This document shows, piece after piece, positions 17,022-26,212 of a stretch of 64,000 nt of DNA. The notes under the pieces were generated by a model. It was not told where the DNA came from and did not search any database. It was given only the letters and a program-made list of their open reading frames with translations. Source of the stretch: Chloroflexota bacterium (GTDB lineage: Bacteria; Chloroflexota; Anaerolineae; Aggregatilineales; Phototrophicaceae); the NCBI GenBank assembly GCA_028875245.1, contig JAPPEU010000039.1:1-64000 (forward strand), in the 5' to 3' direction. A program made the translations under genes and the position numbers. The number at the start of each line of letters is the position of its first letter. Position 1 is the first letter of the stretch.

Positions 17022-17780
17022 TCAACTGCGCAAATAAGAAGCGCCGTTGACGTCAATGATCGCCCCGGTGGTGAATTCCGCGCCTTCCGAGGCGAGGAAC
17101 ATGGCAACATAGGCGACTTCTTCCGGCCGGGCGATGCGGCCAACCGGCGACTGCCGCCGAATCTCGTCGCCATCGGGCAGGGCGAGTCGCTCCGCGGCCA
17201 TATCCGTCTCGACAAAACCGGGCGCCACCGTGCCGACGAAAATCTTCTGCGGCGCCAGCAGCTTCGCCATCGATTGCCCCAGGCTGTTCAGGCCGGCTTT
17301 GCTGGCGCCATAAGCGAGCGCGGTCGGCTCGCCACGGAAAGCGCCGCGCGAGGAAATGTTGACGATGCGCCCGCCGCCATTCTTGATCATGTGCTGAGCG
17401 GCGCAGAAGCTGGCGTTGGCCGCGCCGAGCAGATTCGCCCCCAGCACGCGGGAGAAATGCGCAAGCCACTCTTCATAACTGGCGTCGGCGAGCAAAAGCT
17501 CTTCATAGATGCCTGCGTTGTTTACCAGGATGTCGAGGCGGCCCATGCCTTCGACAGCTTGATCCACCATTTGGGCAACCGCCGCGGCGTCAGCGATATC
17601 CGCCGGCAGCAGCGTATGACCGTCGCCATCCATGCGCGCCAGCGTTGCAGCGGCTGCCTCATGATTTCCCTTGTAGTGCAGCGCGACCCGGGCGCCGCGC
17701 GCCGCGAAACCGAGGGCGATCTCGCGCCCGATGCCTCTCGAGCCGCCCGTGACCAGGGCGGCCTTGCCATCAAAGCGCAT
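17022..17780 (-). CDS. SDR-family oxidoreductase (FabG-like)
   Basis: 252 residues, classical SDR length. The cofactor motif TGGSRGIGREIALG (about 10-23), NNAG, and the catalytic set NISS, Y-x-x-x-K (YGASKAG) with the normal 12-residue Ser-Tyr gap are all present. The basic residue context and the Lys-Gly-Asn after strand 2 suggest NADP preference, which is an inference. It ends with a GAIIDVNGASYLRS tail. Probable carbonyl reductase; a dedicated role in fatty acid synthesis is not supported because no other fab gene is near. The surface protein gene lies just upstream (3 nt gap) on the same strand. Confidence 0.88.
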   Translation of the reverse strand: MRFDGKAALVTGGSRGIGREIALGFAARGARVALHYKGNHEAAAATLARMDGDGHTLLPADIADAAAVAQMVDQAVEGMGRLDILVNNAGIYEELLLADASYEEWLAHFSRVLGANLLGAANASFCAAQHMIKNGGGRIVNISSRGAFRGEPTALAYGASKAGLNSLGQSMAKLLAPQKIFVGTVAPGFVETDMAAERLALPDGDEIRRQSPVGRIARPEEVAYVAMFLASEGAEFTTGAIIDVNGASYLRS

Positions 17781-17783
17781 ACG

Positions 17784-19757
17784 CTAATCGCAATCGCCGG
17801 CGGTATTGAGGTAGTCCGCGCTCAGCCAACCGATGATATCGAAGTAATTCACGCGGTAGAAACTGAGGGTCTTCCGGTCTGCTTGCAATCTTCTGTCATT
17901 GAGCACATTGGCGAGGATCTCGCTCGTGGTGTTCGGCTCGCTGCGCAAATTGAGGATATTAGTGGTCGTCACCGTGCAGCCGGCCAGCTCCCAAACCGGC
18001 TCGGGAACATGGCCGGATAAGAGAAACGCCCAGGGCATCAGGACAGCGGTGCCGGCGCGGTCGACATCAGCGCAGATCCAGCCGCCGTCCTCTTTGCGCG
18101 ATTGCAGCAGCACAATGTTTCGCGGCGAGTTGGCGGCGTCAAGCAGGACAATAGCGCCGTCGTCGTGTTGAAAACAAGCCGCTATTATTTCGTTCACGCT
18201 GCCGAAAATATCGACGGCGTAAATGAAACCGTTGTCGATCAAGATCTGATTGCCGACGCCGGCAGCGTCCGCTGTCTTGCATTCTGCCCCGATGGAGGCG
18301 GAGACGGTGATGTGGGCGGGCAATCGTTCGCAGGTCGGGGGCAGCGGAGTTGGCTCGGGCGTCGGCTCTGCGGGCGTCGGTTCCGGGGTTTCTTCGGCTG
18401 GAGCGTCAGAACCGCCTGAATCCGGCTGGGAGAGCAAACCCAGGGCGCTCTGGATCTGAAATTGGAAAACGCCCTCCTGATGTTCGGCTGCGCCAATATC
18501 ACAGGCATCCGGCGTTCGGTCGATGCCGCGCTGATCGGTCAAGAGACAATAATCCGGCGAGGCGGCGTCCAGAGCCGGGCTGCCGGCTTGCGGCAGGTAA
18601 TAAGCGGGCGAACCGCCCAGGAGCAGCAAGTTGGGATCATCGCTGAGGCCATCGTGGCCGCAGGATAGATCACGGATTAGATTGCCAATGGTCCCGTTCA
18701 AGGTGCCGGAACAGTCGCCGCCTTCGTTATCCGCCAGGATGCTGTTATAAAGGAGGAGCGTCGTGGAATCGAGCAGGCCGCCGCTGTTCTCGGCTACGTT
18801 GCGCACGACGGTCACATGGGTGAGCGTGCTTTCCCCGGCGTTGTAGATGCCCCCGCCATCCCCGCCGGCGATGTTGAGGCTGAAGGTCGAGTTTGTGATG
18901 CTCGCGCTTCCGCTGGCGATGTACAATCCGGCGCCGTCGGATGGCGACACATTTCTATCCAGGCCGCTCTTGTCGATGACCAGTTCATTGTCCGCGCCTT
19001 CAAAATAAATGCCGGCGCCAAAAGTATCCCGGGTTATTGGCTCCGGCTCTTCGCTGGGTTCCGTTTGCGCGATCAGGTCGGCATCCTCCGATTCGGCCGC
19101 CTGCGCCGCGCCCTCTTCACTTGCATCAGCGTTGTCATCTTCAGCCGCTTGCTCCGGACGATTGACGATGCCGGTGGCGTTGGCGCTGACCACGCTGTCG
19201 ATGAGCGTCAGATCGCTGTCGAGCGCGTAGATGCCGCCGCCCAATTCCTTGGCGCCGCTCCGGTTGACGACGCTGTTCACGAGCGTGAGGACTGCATTGG
19301 AAACGGCGATCGCGCCGCCGCTGCCGTCGGTCCAGCCCCCGTTCATCGTGAGGTCAGTTGTGCTTAGCGCCCCGGCGCTGATGTTGAAGATCTGGTTGCC
19401 GGCGCCCTCAATCGTGAAGCCGCTGCCTTCAATCGCGACATTGGATGTGATGGCCAGCGCCCCATCGAGTGTGATGACGCCATCGACCGTGCCGGAGACA
19501 TCAATGGTGATCCTGTCCAGGCCCGCGGGGATCTCGACGCCGTTGTCATCGACTTGCGAGTTGCCATCATCAGCGTCGCCGTCTTCGCAGTCGGCCCGCG
19601 GCTCGACCAGCGCTTCCTCGTTTGCCGAACGGATGGCGTTTGGCAAGCTGCAATCGGCATCCACCGTAATGTCCGCCGCCAGCGCCTGCCCGAGGGGGAA
19701 AACCAGCAACAGCAGGGAAGCGATAAGCAGGTTGATTGTGGCGCTCAAGTTTTTCAC
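17784..19757 (-). CDS. Secreted right-handed beta-helix protein with C-terminal SH3-like domain
   Basis: 657 residues. A signal peptide (about 1-28, ending ALAADI) is followed by the CSLPNAIRSAN segment (CSLREA-type start of many bacterial parallel beta-helix surface proteins). Repeating short strands follow (TIDVSG, LTLVNSVVN, LTLIDSVVSAN, ASITNSTFSLN), interrupted by an acidic Glu/Asp/Ala-rich insertion near 200-245. After the helix comes a Pro/Glu/Thr-rich linker (about 455-480, PTPEPTPLPPT) and a C-terminal SH3b-like domain (ILNLRSEPNTTSEIL ... GWLSADYLN). It is probably a cell-surface or matrix protein that binds glycan or peptidoglycan. The ligand is unknown. Confidence 0.75.
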   Translation of the reverse strand: MKNLSATINLLIASLLLLVFPLGQALAADITVDADCSLPNAIRSANEEALVEPRADCEDGDADDGNSQVDDNGVEIPAGLDRITIDVSGTVDGVITLDGALAITSNVAIEGSGFTIEGAGNQIFNISAGALSTTDLTMNGGWTDGSGGAIAVSNAVLTLVNSVVNRSGAKELGGGIYALDSDLTLIDSVVSANATGIVNRPEQAAEDDNADASEEGAAQAAESEDADLIAQTEPSEEPEPITRDTFGAGIYFEGADNELVIDKSGLDRNVSPSDGAGLYIASGSASITNSTFSLNIAGGDGGGIYNAGESTLTHVTVVRNVAENSGGLLDSTTLLLYNSILADNEGGDCSGTLNGTIGNLIRDLSCGHDGLSDDPNLLLLGGSPAYYLPQAGSPALDAASPDYCLLTDQRGIDRTPDACDIGAAEHQEGVFQFQIQSALGLLSQPDSGGSDAPAEETPEPTPAEPTPEPTPLPPTCERLPAHITVSASIGAECKTADAAGVGNQILIDNGFIYAVDIFGSVNEIIAACFQHDDGAIVLLDAANSPRNIVLLQSRKEDGGWICADVDRAGTAVLMPWAFLLSGHVPEPVWELAGCTVTTTNILNLRSEPNTTSEILANVLNDRRLQADRKTLSFYRVNYFDIIGWLSADYLNTAGDCD

Positions 19758-19990
19758 AGTTAGTCCCTATCCTCGAATTCCGGTGACTTGGTCAGGACTG
19801 GCGCAACTCGCCCGCGCAAGCCCCTCAATTCGCGCCTCATTCTGGCGCGAACGCTGCCGACATGAAGCCATATTCATTAAAGTATGATTCGCAGGATCGC
19901 ACAAACCCATTAGCCACCTGTTCGCGATGCGCTGGCCTGGGCGAGGCGGCGCGGCTGGCGGGAAGTTCGCGATCGAGCTGTTGCGGGTGT

Positions 19991-20569
19991 TCAGGCGTAA
20001 GAAGCCATCTTGCGGATGAGAGAGAGGGTCATGCGGGCATCGCCGAGGGCGTCATGCGCGCGCGCCGCCGGCAGCCCCTCTTGCGCGATGGCGACGCCCA
20101 GCTTGTGCCAGACATAATTGCGGCCGTTTGGCTGGCGAATGCCTTTGAATCTGGCGTATTGTTTCATGGCGCAATCGCGTTTGCCGATGCGTATAGGGGG
20201 AAGGCGGTAGCGCGCCGCCGTCTGCCCCAGCAGCCGCCAATCGAAGTCCATGTTGTAGGCGATGACAACCTGCCCGGCCAGAAGCGCCGACAGCCGGATA
20301 TAGATTTCCTTGAAGCTGGGCGCGTCGAGCACATCGCTGTCGTGGATGCCGTGGATGGCCGAGGCGACAGGCGGGATCGAGACAGTCGGTCTGACAAGCT
20401 GATTCAGCGCCGCCTCGCCGTCCCCGTCGAGGATAGCGATCTGCACCACTTCATCGGTCGGGCCCAAGCCGGTGGTCTCGGTATCCAGGACGTAAAACTT
20501 GCGCGCGATCAAGTTCCGCGCCCATTGAATGGCTTGCCGGCGGTGGGCCGGGTGGAAATGGCGTGTCAC
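19991..20569 (-). CDS. DnaQ-like (DEDD) 3'-5' exonuclease
   Basis: 192 residues from a GTG start. It has the exonuclease motifs in order: Exo I FYVLDTETTGLG (Asp and Glu), Exo II AYNMDFDWRLL (Asp), and Exo III HDALGDARMT (His and Asp), giving the DEDDh form. The length and lack of other domains fit a stand-alone proofreading-type or structure-specific exonuclease rather than a full Pol III epsilon subunit. It degrades DNA or RNA from the 3' end with two metal ions. Confidence 0.88.
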   Translation of the reverse strand: MTRHFHPAHRRQAIQWARNLIARKFYVLDTETTGLGPTDEVVQIAILDGDGEAALNQLVRPTVSIPPVASAIHGIHDSDVLDAPSFKEIYIRLSALLAGQVVIAYNMDFDWRLLGQTAARYRLPPIRIGKRDCAMKQYARFKGIRQPNGRNYVWHKLGVAIAQEGLPAARAHDALGDARMTLSLIRKMASYA

Positions 20570-20916
20570 AGCGAGGTTCGCTCCGGGATCGATAAGATAG
20601 ACAGCGATTATAACGCAAGGCAGCCAGCAGCGCGGTAGCGTTCACGCGGACGCTTCAGCGAAACGCCCCTGCAGCGCCGTTTGTTACAACAATGCATCCC
20701 TCTATGCCCTTTATGCGTGCCTCTTTTCCTCTTTTCCAAATAACCTGCCAGATTCCATCTGCAATCATAGCGAAATCTGTAGGGGCGAGACTTGTCTCGT
20801 CCTACAGCTCGCGCTATCGCATGGACGGGCGTTTGACCCGCTGCGCCGCCCGGCTCGCTTGAAAGCAGGGCGGGGCAATGATACAATGACGGCGCGAATC
20901 GACCGGGGCAAGTGCG
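20570..20916. other. Non-coding gap with palindromic repeats
   Basis: The 347 bp between the divergent exonuclease and GbsR genes hold no plausible gene. A half-unit of the palindrome family lies at about 20650-20674 (TTCAGCGAAACGCCCC) and a single unit at 20778-20806 (TGTAGGGGCGAGAC ... GTCTCGTCCTACA). A -10-like TATAAT for the exonuclease is at 20607-20612 (minus strand), and the GbsR promoter is at the right end. Confidence 0.6.
20859..20887 (+). promoter_or_regulatory. Promoter of the GbsR/MarR gene
   Basis: TTGAAA (20859-20864), 17 bp spacer, TACAAT (20882-20887); each hexamer matches the sigma-70 consensus at five of six positions. Start of transcription is predicted near 20894, 23 nt before the ATG. 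Confidence 0.65.
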
Positions 20917-21501
20917 ATGTCCAGCGAGACGGGCGACAAAAGCGCAAATAACAGACAGCTGGCCAATGATCTTCAGATCGTCCATGACAGCATGTTGGAT
21001 GGTTTGGGCCAATTGGCGGATTATTTTGGCTTCAACAAGGTCATGGGACAGCTCTACGGCAGCCTGCTGCTCAGCGCGGAGCCGCTCTCTCTCGACGATA
21101 TGATGGGGCGCCTGGGCATTTCAAAAGCGAGCGTCAGCACCAATATGCGGTCGCTTGAGCATATGGGCATGGTGCGGCAGGTCTGGGTGCGCGGCGGCAG
21201 CGGGCGGCGCAAATACTATCAAGCCGAGACCGATTTTTGGCAGATCTTCTCCAATTTTTTGAGCGGGCGCGAATTGCGCGATGTCGAGCGGGCCCTGGCG
21301 GTCATGGAAGAAAACCGCCTGACCATTTCCAACGCCATCGCCGAGCTCCCGCCGGATCAGCAGATACTTGCCCGGCTCTACCTCGACCGCATCGCGCAAA
21401 TGCAGGCCCTGTTCCGATTTGCGCAATTGATCATTAACAGTGTGCTCGGTCAGGTAAGCGGCATAGATGTCTCCGATGTCTCGGGCGTTGAGCTGCAATA
21501 G
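20917..21501 (+). CDS. GbsR/MarR-family transcriptional regulator
   Basis: 194 residues. A winged helix-turn-helix occupies about 30-110: GLGQLADYFGFNKVMGQLYGSLLL, LSLDDMMGRLGISKASVSTNMRSLEHMGMVRQVWVRGGSGRRKYYQAE. This is the GbsR pattern, with recognition helix KASVSTNMRSLE followed by the wing. The C-terminal half is helical and probably dimerises. GbsR-type proteins control osmoprotectant uptake or synthesis in other bacteria, but no such genes lie nearby, so the target is unknown. Confidence 0.85.
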   Translation: MSSETGDKSANNRQLANDLQIVHDSMLDGLGQLADYFGFNKVMGQLYGSLLLSAEPLSLDDMMGRLGISKASVSTNMRSLEHMGMVRQVWVRGGSGRRKYYQAETDFWQIFSNFLSGRELRDVERALAVMEENRLTISNAIAELPPDQQILARLYLDRIAQMQALFRFAQLIINSVLGQVSGIDVSDVSGVELQ

Positions 21502-21511
21502 GTTTCGCCCC

Positions 21512-21540
21512 TTGTAGCGCAAAGCCCGCCGGACTATAAT
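21512..21540 (+). promoter_or_regulatory. Promoter of tRNA-Leu
   Basis: TTGTAG (21512-21517), 17 bp spacer, perfect TATAAT (21535-21540), about 20 nt upstream of the mature tRNA 5' end. Confidence 0.55.
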
Positions 21541-21560
21541 GCCGCTACATGCTTCTGCTT

Positions 21561-21641
21561 GAGGAAGTGGCGGAATTGGCAGACGCGCATGACTTAGGAT
21601 CATGTCTCTTTGAGGTGAGGGTTCGAGTCCCTCCTTCCTCA
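21561..21641 (+). tRNA. tRNA-Leu (anticodon UAG)
   Basis: The acceptor stem GAGGAAG (21561-21567) pairs perfectly with CTTCCTC (21634-21640). The anticodon stem CATGA/TCATG encloses CTTAGGA with anticodon TAG at 21595-21597. A long class II variable arm (TCTCTTTGAGG) and the GGTTCGAGTCC T-arm are present. CCA is not encoded. The leucine identity follows from the anticodon and the long variable arm. It reads CUA and, with wobble, other CUN codons. Confidence 0.95.
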
Positions 21642-21745
21642 TCAGTTTTCAGCTTGAAGGGCGCGCCTCGCGCCTTTACGCTTTTTGATTGAAGCCATAC
21701 GCCGGGCGCCCCGGGCACTCGCCCGATCAGGCCCGCCCCTAGCTC

Positions 21746-21750
21746 AAGGA
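21746..21750 (+). promoter_or_regulatory. Ribosome binding site deciding the TTG start of tig
   Basis: AAGGA ends 7 nt before TTG 21758. The ATG at 21751 is out of frame, so this site supports a TTG start. Confidence 0.6.
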
Positions 21751-21757
21751 ATGCATC

Positions 21758-23398
21758 TTGAACTTGCAGACAGAACGTATCGAAAATCACAGAGCCCAGT
21801 TCACCATTGAGATCGAGCCGGATCAGCTGGAAGACGCCAAGCGCCAGGCGGCCCGCAGGATTTCGCGACAAGTGCGCATCAAGGGCTTCCGCAAGGGCAA
21901 GGCGCCCTATCGGCTCGTCCTGCAATATGTCGGCGAAAGCGCTGTGCTGGAAGAAGCGCTGGAAGCGCTGGGTGACAGCCTTTACAAACAGGCGCTGGAA
22001 GAAAGCGATGTCCTGCCCTACGGTCCCGGCGCTTTTGAGGATTTCAAGCTGGAGCCCGCGCCGACCTTTGTTTTCTCAGTGCCCTTGCAGCCTGAAGTTG
22101 ATCTAAAAGATTATCTGGATGTCCGTCTCGATTTCACGGAACCCGAAGTCACCGAGGGCGAACTCGATGACGTCTTGAAGCAGATGCAAATGCGTCGAGT
22201 CGAAGTCGTCGATCAAGATGTCGAGGTGGCCGGGCTCGGTCATCGCGTCACGATTGCGGTGGACAGCGAGTTTGCCGATGGCGATCCGCCGGATGAAGCG
22301 GAAGCGATCGTGACAGAAGACGCCCTTACTGCGGATGTCGATGAGTCGGACGAGACGACGGCCGATGAAGCGTCGGCGCCCTACGTGCCCAAGAAGGGTG
22401 ATGCCTTCGTTACGGAAGACGGTACGAAAATCATCTTGGATCCAAATGAGGATCCTTTTATCCACGGCTTCGTCGGCAATCTGATCGGGGCCGAGCGGGG
22501 CAGCGATGTCGAATTCGAATTGACAATCCCTGATGATGACGCCGAAGAAACCATCATCGGACGCCGAGTGAGTTTTATCGTCACGATCCAAGATATTGAG
22601 GCGATCGCCATCCCGGAATTGGATGACGATTTCGCGCGAGCCGCCAGCCGGGAACGGGGTGATGAAGAACTGGACCTCGCCGGGCTGCGCCAATCCCTCC
22701 GCGACGAGTTGACCAGAACGGAGCTGGAAAACGCCAGGGAGGAATATAGCGAGGCCGTCTTGGAAGAGATCGTTGAGGGCGCCCGGATCGAGTATCCCGA
22801 CATCATGCTCAGCGAACAGATCGACGGCATGATCGACGAGTTTGAAGCGCAACTCAAGCAACTGGGGCTCGGTTTGGATGAGTATCTGCGTATGACCAAC
22901 AGCAGCCGCGAAGAACTTCGCGAGCAGAATCGCGAGGACGCGGAGCAATCATTGCGTCAGTTCTTGGTCTTGCGGGAATTGGTCAGCGCGCGGGAAATCG
23001 AGATCGGCGACGACCAGATCGAAGCGAGGATCGACAGCGTCATCACCGGCTATGACAGCAGCTCTGAAATACGCGAGTTCTTTAATACGCCGGAGATGCG
23101 GGGCAACGTCGGCAATGATCTGCTCATGAGTCATCTCAACGCCCATCTTCTCGCCATTGGACGGGGGCACGATCCGGCGGCCGCGATAGAAGAACTGCAA
23201 TCAAGGGTGGCGGCCGACGCCCGGCGCGCGCGTGAACGCAGCGAACGATTGCGGCGGTATCAAGCGGAAGACGCCGAAGCGGACGCCACCGATCCCGAGG
23301 AAAGCAACGAGGACGGTGCAGGCGCTGCACGCAGCGAAGGCGACTCGCCTCCAGAAGCCGAGACCGAGCCGGTGGAAACGCGCACTGGCAATTCGTAA
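21758..23398 (+). CDS. tig: Trigger factor (ribosome-bound chaperone, peptidyl-prolyl isomerase)
   Basis: 546 residues against about 430 in most bacteria. The start is TTG, supported by the Shine-Dalgarno and by the family-typical beginning MNLQTERIENHRAQF. The ribosome-binding domain with the GFRKGKAP signature (about 45-52) is clear. The FKBP-type PPIase region is present, but the central part carries a long acidic insertion (about 170-210, rich in Asp/Glu/Ala), and the C-terminal chaperone domain ends in an acidic, low-complexity tail of about 60 residues. It binds nascent chains at the exit tunnel. clpP and clpX follow, the classic order. Confidence 0.93.
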   Translation: MNLQTERIENHRAQFTIEIEPDQLEDAKRQAARRISRQVRIKGFRKGKAPYRLVLQYVGESAVLEEALEALGDSLYKQALEESDVLPYGPGAFEDFKLEPAPTFVFSVPLQPEVDLKDYLDVRLDFTEPEVTEGELDDVLKQMQMRRVEVVDQDVEVAGLGHRVTIAVDSEFADGDPPDEAEAIVTEDALTADVDESDETTADEASAPYVPKKGDAFVTEDGTKIILDPNEDPFIHGFVGNLIGAERGSDVEFELTIPDDDAEETIIGRRVSFIVTIQDIEAIAIPELDDDFARAASRERGDEELDLAGLRQSLRDELTRTELENAREEYSEAVLEEIVEGARIEYPDIMLSEQIDGMIDEFEAQLKQLGLGLDEYLRMTNSSREELREQNREDAEQSLRQFLVLRELVSAREIEIGDDQIEARIDSVITGYDSSSEIREFFNTPEMRGNVGNDLLMSHLNAHLLAIGRGHDPAAAIEELQSRVAADARRARERSERLRRYQAEDAEADATDPEESNEDGAGAARSEGDSPPEAETEPVETRTGNS

Positions 23399-23454
23399 AT
23401 CAAAAGCTACGATTTGCCACATGGCCAAATCGAAAGTGAGGCGCCGGAGGGCGA

Positions 23455-24069
23455 ATGAATAACTTCCACAATGTAATTCCCATGGTGATAGAGCAGGGAA
23501 GTCGTGGCGAGCGGGCTTATGACATTTACTCGCTGCTGCTGAAGGAACGGATCCTATTCGTCGGTTCTGGCATTAACGACCAGATCGCCAATTTGATTGT
23601 CGCTCAGCTGCTCTTCCTCGAGCGTGAGGGACCCGACCGCAGAATCCAGATGTATATCAACTCGCCGGGCGGCATCGTATACTCAGGCTTGGCCATCTAC
23701 GATTGCATGCAGCAGATTACGTCGCCCGTGAGCACGGTGGCGGTCGGCATCACCGCGAGCTTCGGCACCGTGCTGCTGGCTGCCGGCGAACCCGATATGC
23801 GCCTTGCCCTGCCGAATGCGACCATCCACATGCATCAGCCTCTGGGCGGCGCGCAGGGTCAAGCGTCCGACATCGTCATCCAAGCCGAAGAAATTGTGCG
23901 GCTCAAAAAGCGCATCATCGACATATTTGTGAAGCACACCGGCAAGACGGAAGAAGAAGTGGAACGTGTGACCGACCGTGATGTCTACCTGACAGCGCAG
24001 GAAGCGGCCGATTTCGGTCTGGTCGATTCGGTCCTGCTATCCGAAGAGCGCGAAGTGGAAGGGGCCTGA
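23455..24069 (+). CDS. clpP: ATP-dependent Clp protease proteolytic subunit
   Basis: 204 residues. The Ser-His-Asp triad is Ser102 ([14 protein letters not shown]), His127 ([13 protein letters not shown]) and Asp176 (VTDRDVYLT). It begins close to the mature form with [20 protein letters not shown], so any propeptide is only about ten residues. ClpP forms the 14-subunit barrel that degrades proteins unfolded by ClpX. GGAGGG lies just upstream. clpX follows after 1 nt, and tig lies 56 nt before. Confidence 0.97.
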   Translation: MNNFHNVIPMVIEQGSRGERAYDIYSLLLKERILFVGSGINDQIANLIVAQLLFLEREGPDRRIQMYINSPGGIVYSGLAIYDCMQQITSPVSTVAVGITASFGTVLLAAGEPDMRLALPNATIHMHQPLGGAQGQASDIVIQAEEIVRLKKRIIDIFVKHTGKTEEEVERVTDRDVYLTAQEAADFGLVDSVLLSEEREVEGA

Positions 24070-24070
24070 A

Positions 24071-25354
24071 GTGAGTTTTTCGCCGATCAAGCATCGCTGC
24101 AACTTCTGCAATCGGTCGCACGACGAGGTTGAGCGTTTGATCGCGGGCCCCGAAAACATTTATATTTGCAACTTCTGCGTCGAACTCTGCCACAACCTCC
24201 TGAAGGAAGAAGACGGCGACTCGCTCGAGCCGGAAGACAACTTTGAATTCGAGTTGACGCTTTCACCTCGCGAGATAGCGCTGCGCCTGGATGATTATGT
24301 AATCGGCCAGCAAGAGGCCAAACGCGTCCTCAGTGTTGCGGTTTACAATCACTACAAGCGCATTCAAGCGGCTGACGAGCCTCAAGACATTGAGCTCGAC
24401 AAGAGCAATATCCTCTTGGCGGGTCCAACCGGATGCGGCAAGACGCTGCTGGCGCAGACCTTGGCGCGCATCCTCGATGTGCCGATTGTCATCACCGACG
24501 CGACCGCCTTGACGGAAGCCGGTTACGTTGGCGAAGATGTTGAGAATATCCTGCTGAGATTGATCCAGGCGGCCGACGGCAATATCGCGCGGGCCGAACG
24601 CGGCATCATCTACATCGACGAGATTGACAAGATCTCCCGCAAGTCAAACTCCAATCCATCGATCACACGCGATGTTTCCGGCGAGGGCGTGCAGCAGGCG
24701 CTGCTCAAAATCCTCGAAGGGACATTGGCCAACGTGCCGCCGCAGGGCGGGCGCAAACATCCTCATCAAGAGTTTCTGCAGATCGATACGCGAAATATTC
24801 TCTTCATCGTCGGCGGAACTTTCGCCGGCCTGGATGAGGTAATCCGCCGCCGCATCGGCATGAAAAGCAAGATCGGTTTCGGCGCTCAACAAGAGACTGC
24901 CAAGCGCGAAGGCGCCGATCTCTTGAGCGAGGTCGCGCCCGAGGATCTGATCCAGCATGGCATGATTCCGGAAATGGTCGGCCGTCTGCCCGTCATCGTC
25001 GCCTTGCAGCCGCTTGAACTTGAAGACCTGGTCCGCATCATGGTCGAACCAAAGAACGCGCTCATCAAGCAGTATGAGCATCTGCTTTCGCTTGATGATG
25101 TGGAATTGGTATTCGAATCCGAAGCCCTACAGGCGGCCGCCGGCATGGCAATCGAACGCGAGACCGGCGCGCGCGGCTTGCGATCGATCATCGAATCCTG
25201 CTTGCTCGATGTCATGTTCGAGGCGCCCAGCCACGAGGAAATCACCAAGGTGGTAATCAGCGAGACGGTCATTCGCGGCGAGGAAAAGCCGCGGATTATC
25301 ACCCGCGATGGCCGCGTGATTACCTTATCGGAAAAGATAGACTCCGCCGCCTGA
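24071..25354 (+). CDS. clpX: ClpX, ATP-dependent unfoldase subunit of Clp protease
   Basis: 427 residues from a GTG start. The N-terminal C4 zinc-binding domain uses Cys10, Cys13, Cys33 and Cys36. The AAA+ core has Walker A GPTGCGKT (about 117-124), the GYVGEDVE pore loop, Walker [10 protein letters not shown], and a KIGFG segment that is the IGF-type loop docking onto ClpP. The arginine-finger/sensor region is RRRIGMK and the C-terminal small domain ends the protein. It recognises tagged substrates and threads them into ClpP. It is co-transcribed with clpP. Confidence 0.97.
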   Translation: MSFSPIKHRCNFCNRSHDEVERLIAGPENIYICNFCVELCHNLLKEEDGDSLEPEDNFEFELTLSPREIALRLDDYVIGQQEAKRVLSVAVYNHYKRIQAADEPQDIELDKSNILLAGPTGCGKTLLAQTLARILDVPIVITDATALTEAGYVGEDVENILLRLIQAADGNIARAERGIIYIDEIDKISRKSNSNPSITRDVSGEGVQQALLKILEGTLANVPPQGGRKHPHQEFLQIDTRNILFIVGGTFAGLDEVIRRRIGMKSKIGFGAQQETAKREGADLLSEVAPEDLIQHGMIPEMVGRLPVIVALQPLELEDLVRIMVEPKNALIKQYEHLLSLDDVELVFESEALQAAAGMAIERETGARGLRSIIESCLLDVMFEAPSHEEITKVVISETVIRGEEKPRIITRDGRVITLSEKIDSAA

Positions 25355-25372
25355 ACGCTTTAGCTTGAATTC

Positions 25373-25996
25373 TCACGGCGATATCGGCAGCAGAAGCGCC
25401 TCAGTTGGGCCCGTGACTCTTCTTTGGAAGCTCTGCGCGTCAAGCTGCGTCGCTTCCTCGCCGGCGCCGCCCCAATTGTAGGGAATCGCCCAGCGCGGCT
25501 GCAGCATATCCACCAGCTTCAAGGCTTGATCGACAGACAGGCGGCCATAGCCGTCTATCGGCAGCAGCACGATATCCGGCCGCAGATGCGCCATCGCCGG
25601 GATGAGTTCCGAATCCCCCACGTAATAGATGTCGAAGTAGTCCAGCGATATCAGGAATCCAAGACCGCCGGCCTCGGGCGGATGACGCGGGTCGCTCGGG
25701 GAATAGGCGGGGATGGCTTTAATGTTCGCGCGGTCAACGCTGATGCTCTGCCACTCTCGCAGCACGACTGCGCCATCTATAACGCGGGCGACGCTGTCAT
25801 TGCCGATGATCACGGTGCGCTCAGCGCGGATCTTTTCAACATCAGCCGGCGAGCAGTGGTCATAATGCTCGTGGCCAATCAGGATGACATCGGGTGGCGA
25901 CTCATGCTTGACGACGCGCCAGGGCGCGATCTGAATGAACGGGTCGCCATCTATGGCGAAGCTGCCACGGCCCTGCCAGCGTATCCTGTCAATCAA
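25373..25996 (-). CDS. MBL-fold metal-dependent hydrolase (UPF0173-like)
   Basis: 207 residues from a TTG start; AAGGA is 8 nt upstream and no ATG is available near the domain start. The metal motif is GHEHYDHCS (HxHxDH), with later ligand regions GDSELIPAM and an AIPYNWGG segment near the C-terminus. The size and motif match the short MBL-fold proteins similar to UPF0173 and to YtkL-like L-ascorbate-6-phosphate lactonase relatives. The substrate is not known. It is divergent from obg. Confidence 0.8.
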   Translation of the reverse strand: MIDRIRWQGRGSFAIDGDPFIQIAPWRVVKHESPPDVILIGHEHYDHCSPADVEKIRAERTVIIGNDSVARVIDGAVVLREWQSISVDRANIKAIPAYSPSDPRHPPEAGGLGFLISLDYFDIYYVGDSELIPAMAHLRPDIVLLPIDGYGRLSVDQALKLVDMLQPRWAIPYNWGGAGEEATQLDAQSFQRRVTGPTEALLLPISP

Positions 25997-26212
25997 CGAT
26001 GCCGTCCTTCGCTGTCTCTAAAGCTCTGATATGCCCAAATGTGATTTGTATCAAATTGGACTACAGGCGCTATTAGATTACAATCCTTATGTCCAGTTTC
26101 CTCATAAGATCTTATCAACAGCGGGCCGCGTCCATTTTGCCTACACGCGTCGGTCAAACTCATGTATTCTTGCTTGCCGTTATGGGCTTGCAAATGAGTG
26201 GTGCGCCAAGAC

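Noticed and set aside
16758..18020. A 420-residue plus-strand frame opposite the GNAT, SDR and surface-protein genes
   Set aside because: It spans several well-supported minus-strand genes and has no domain of its own.
4219..20806. The recurring palindromes as a CRISPR array
   Set aside because: Units are tens of bases to kilobases apart in separate gaps, not regularly spaced, have different arms, and no cas gene is present.
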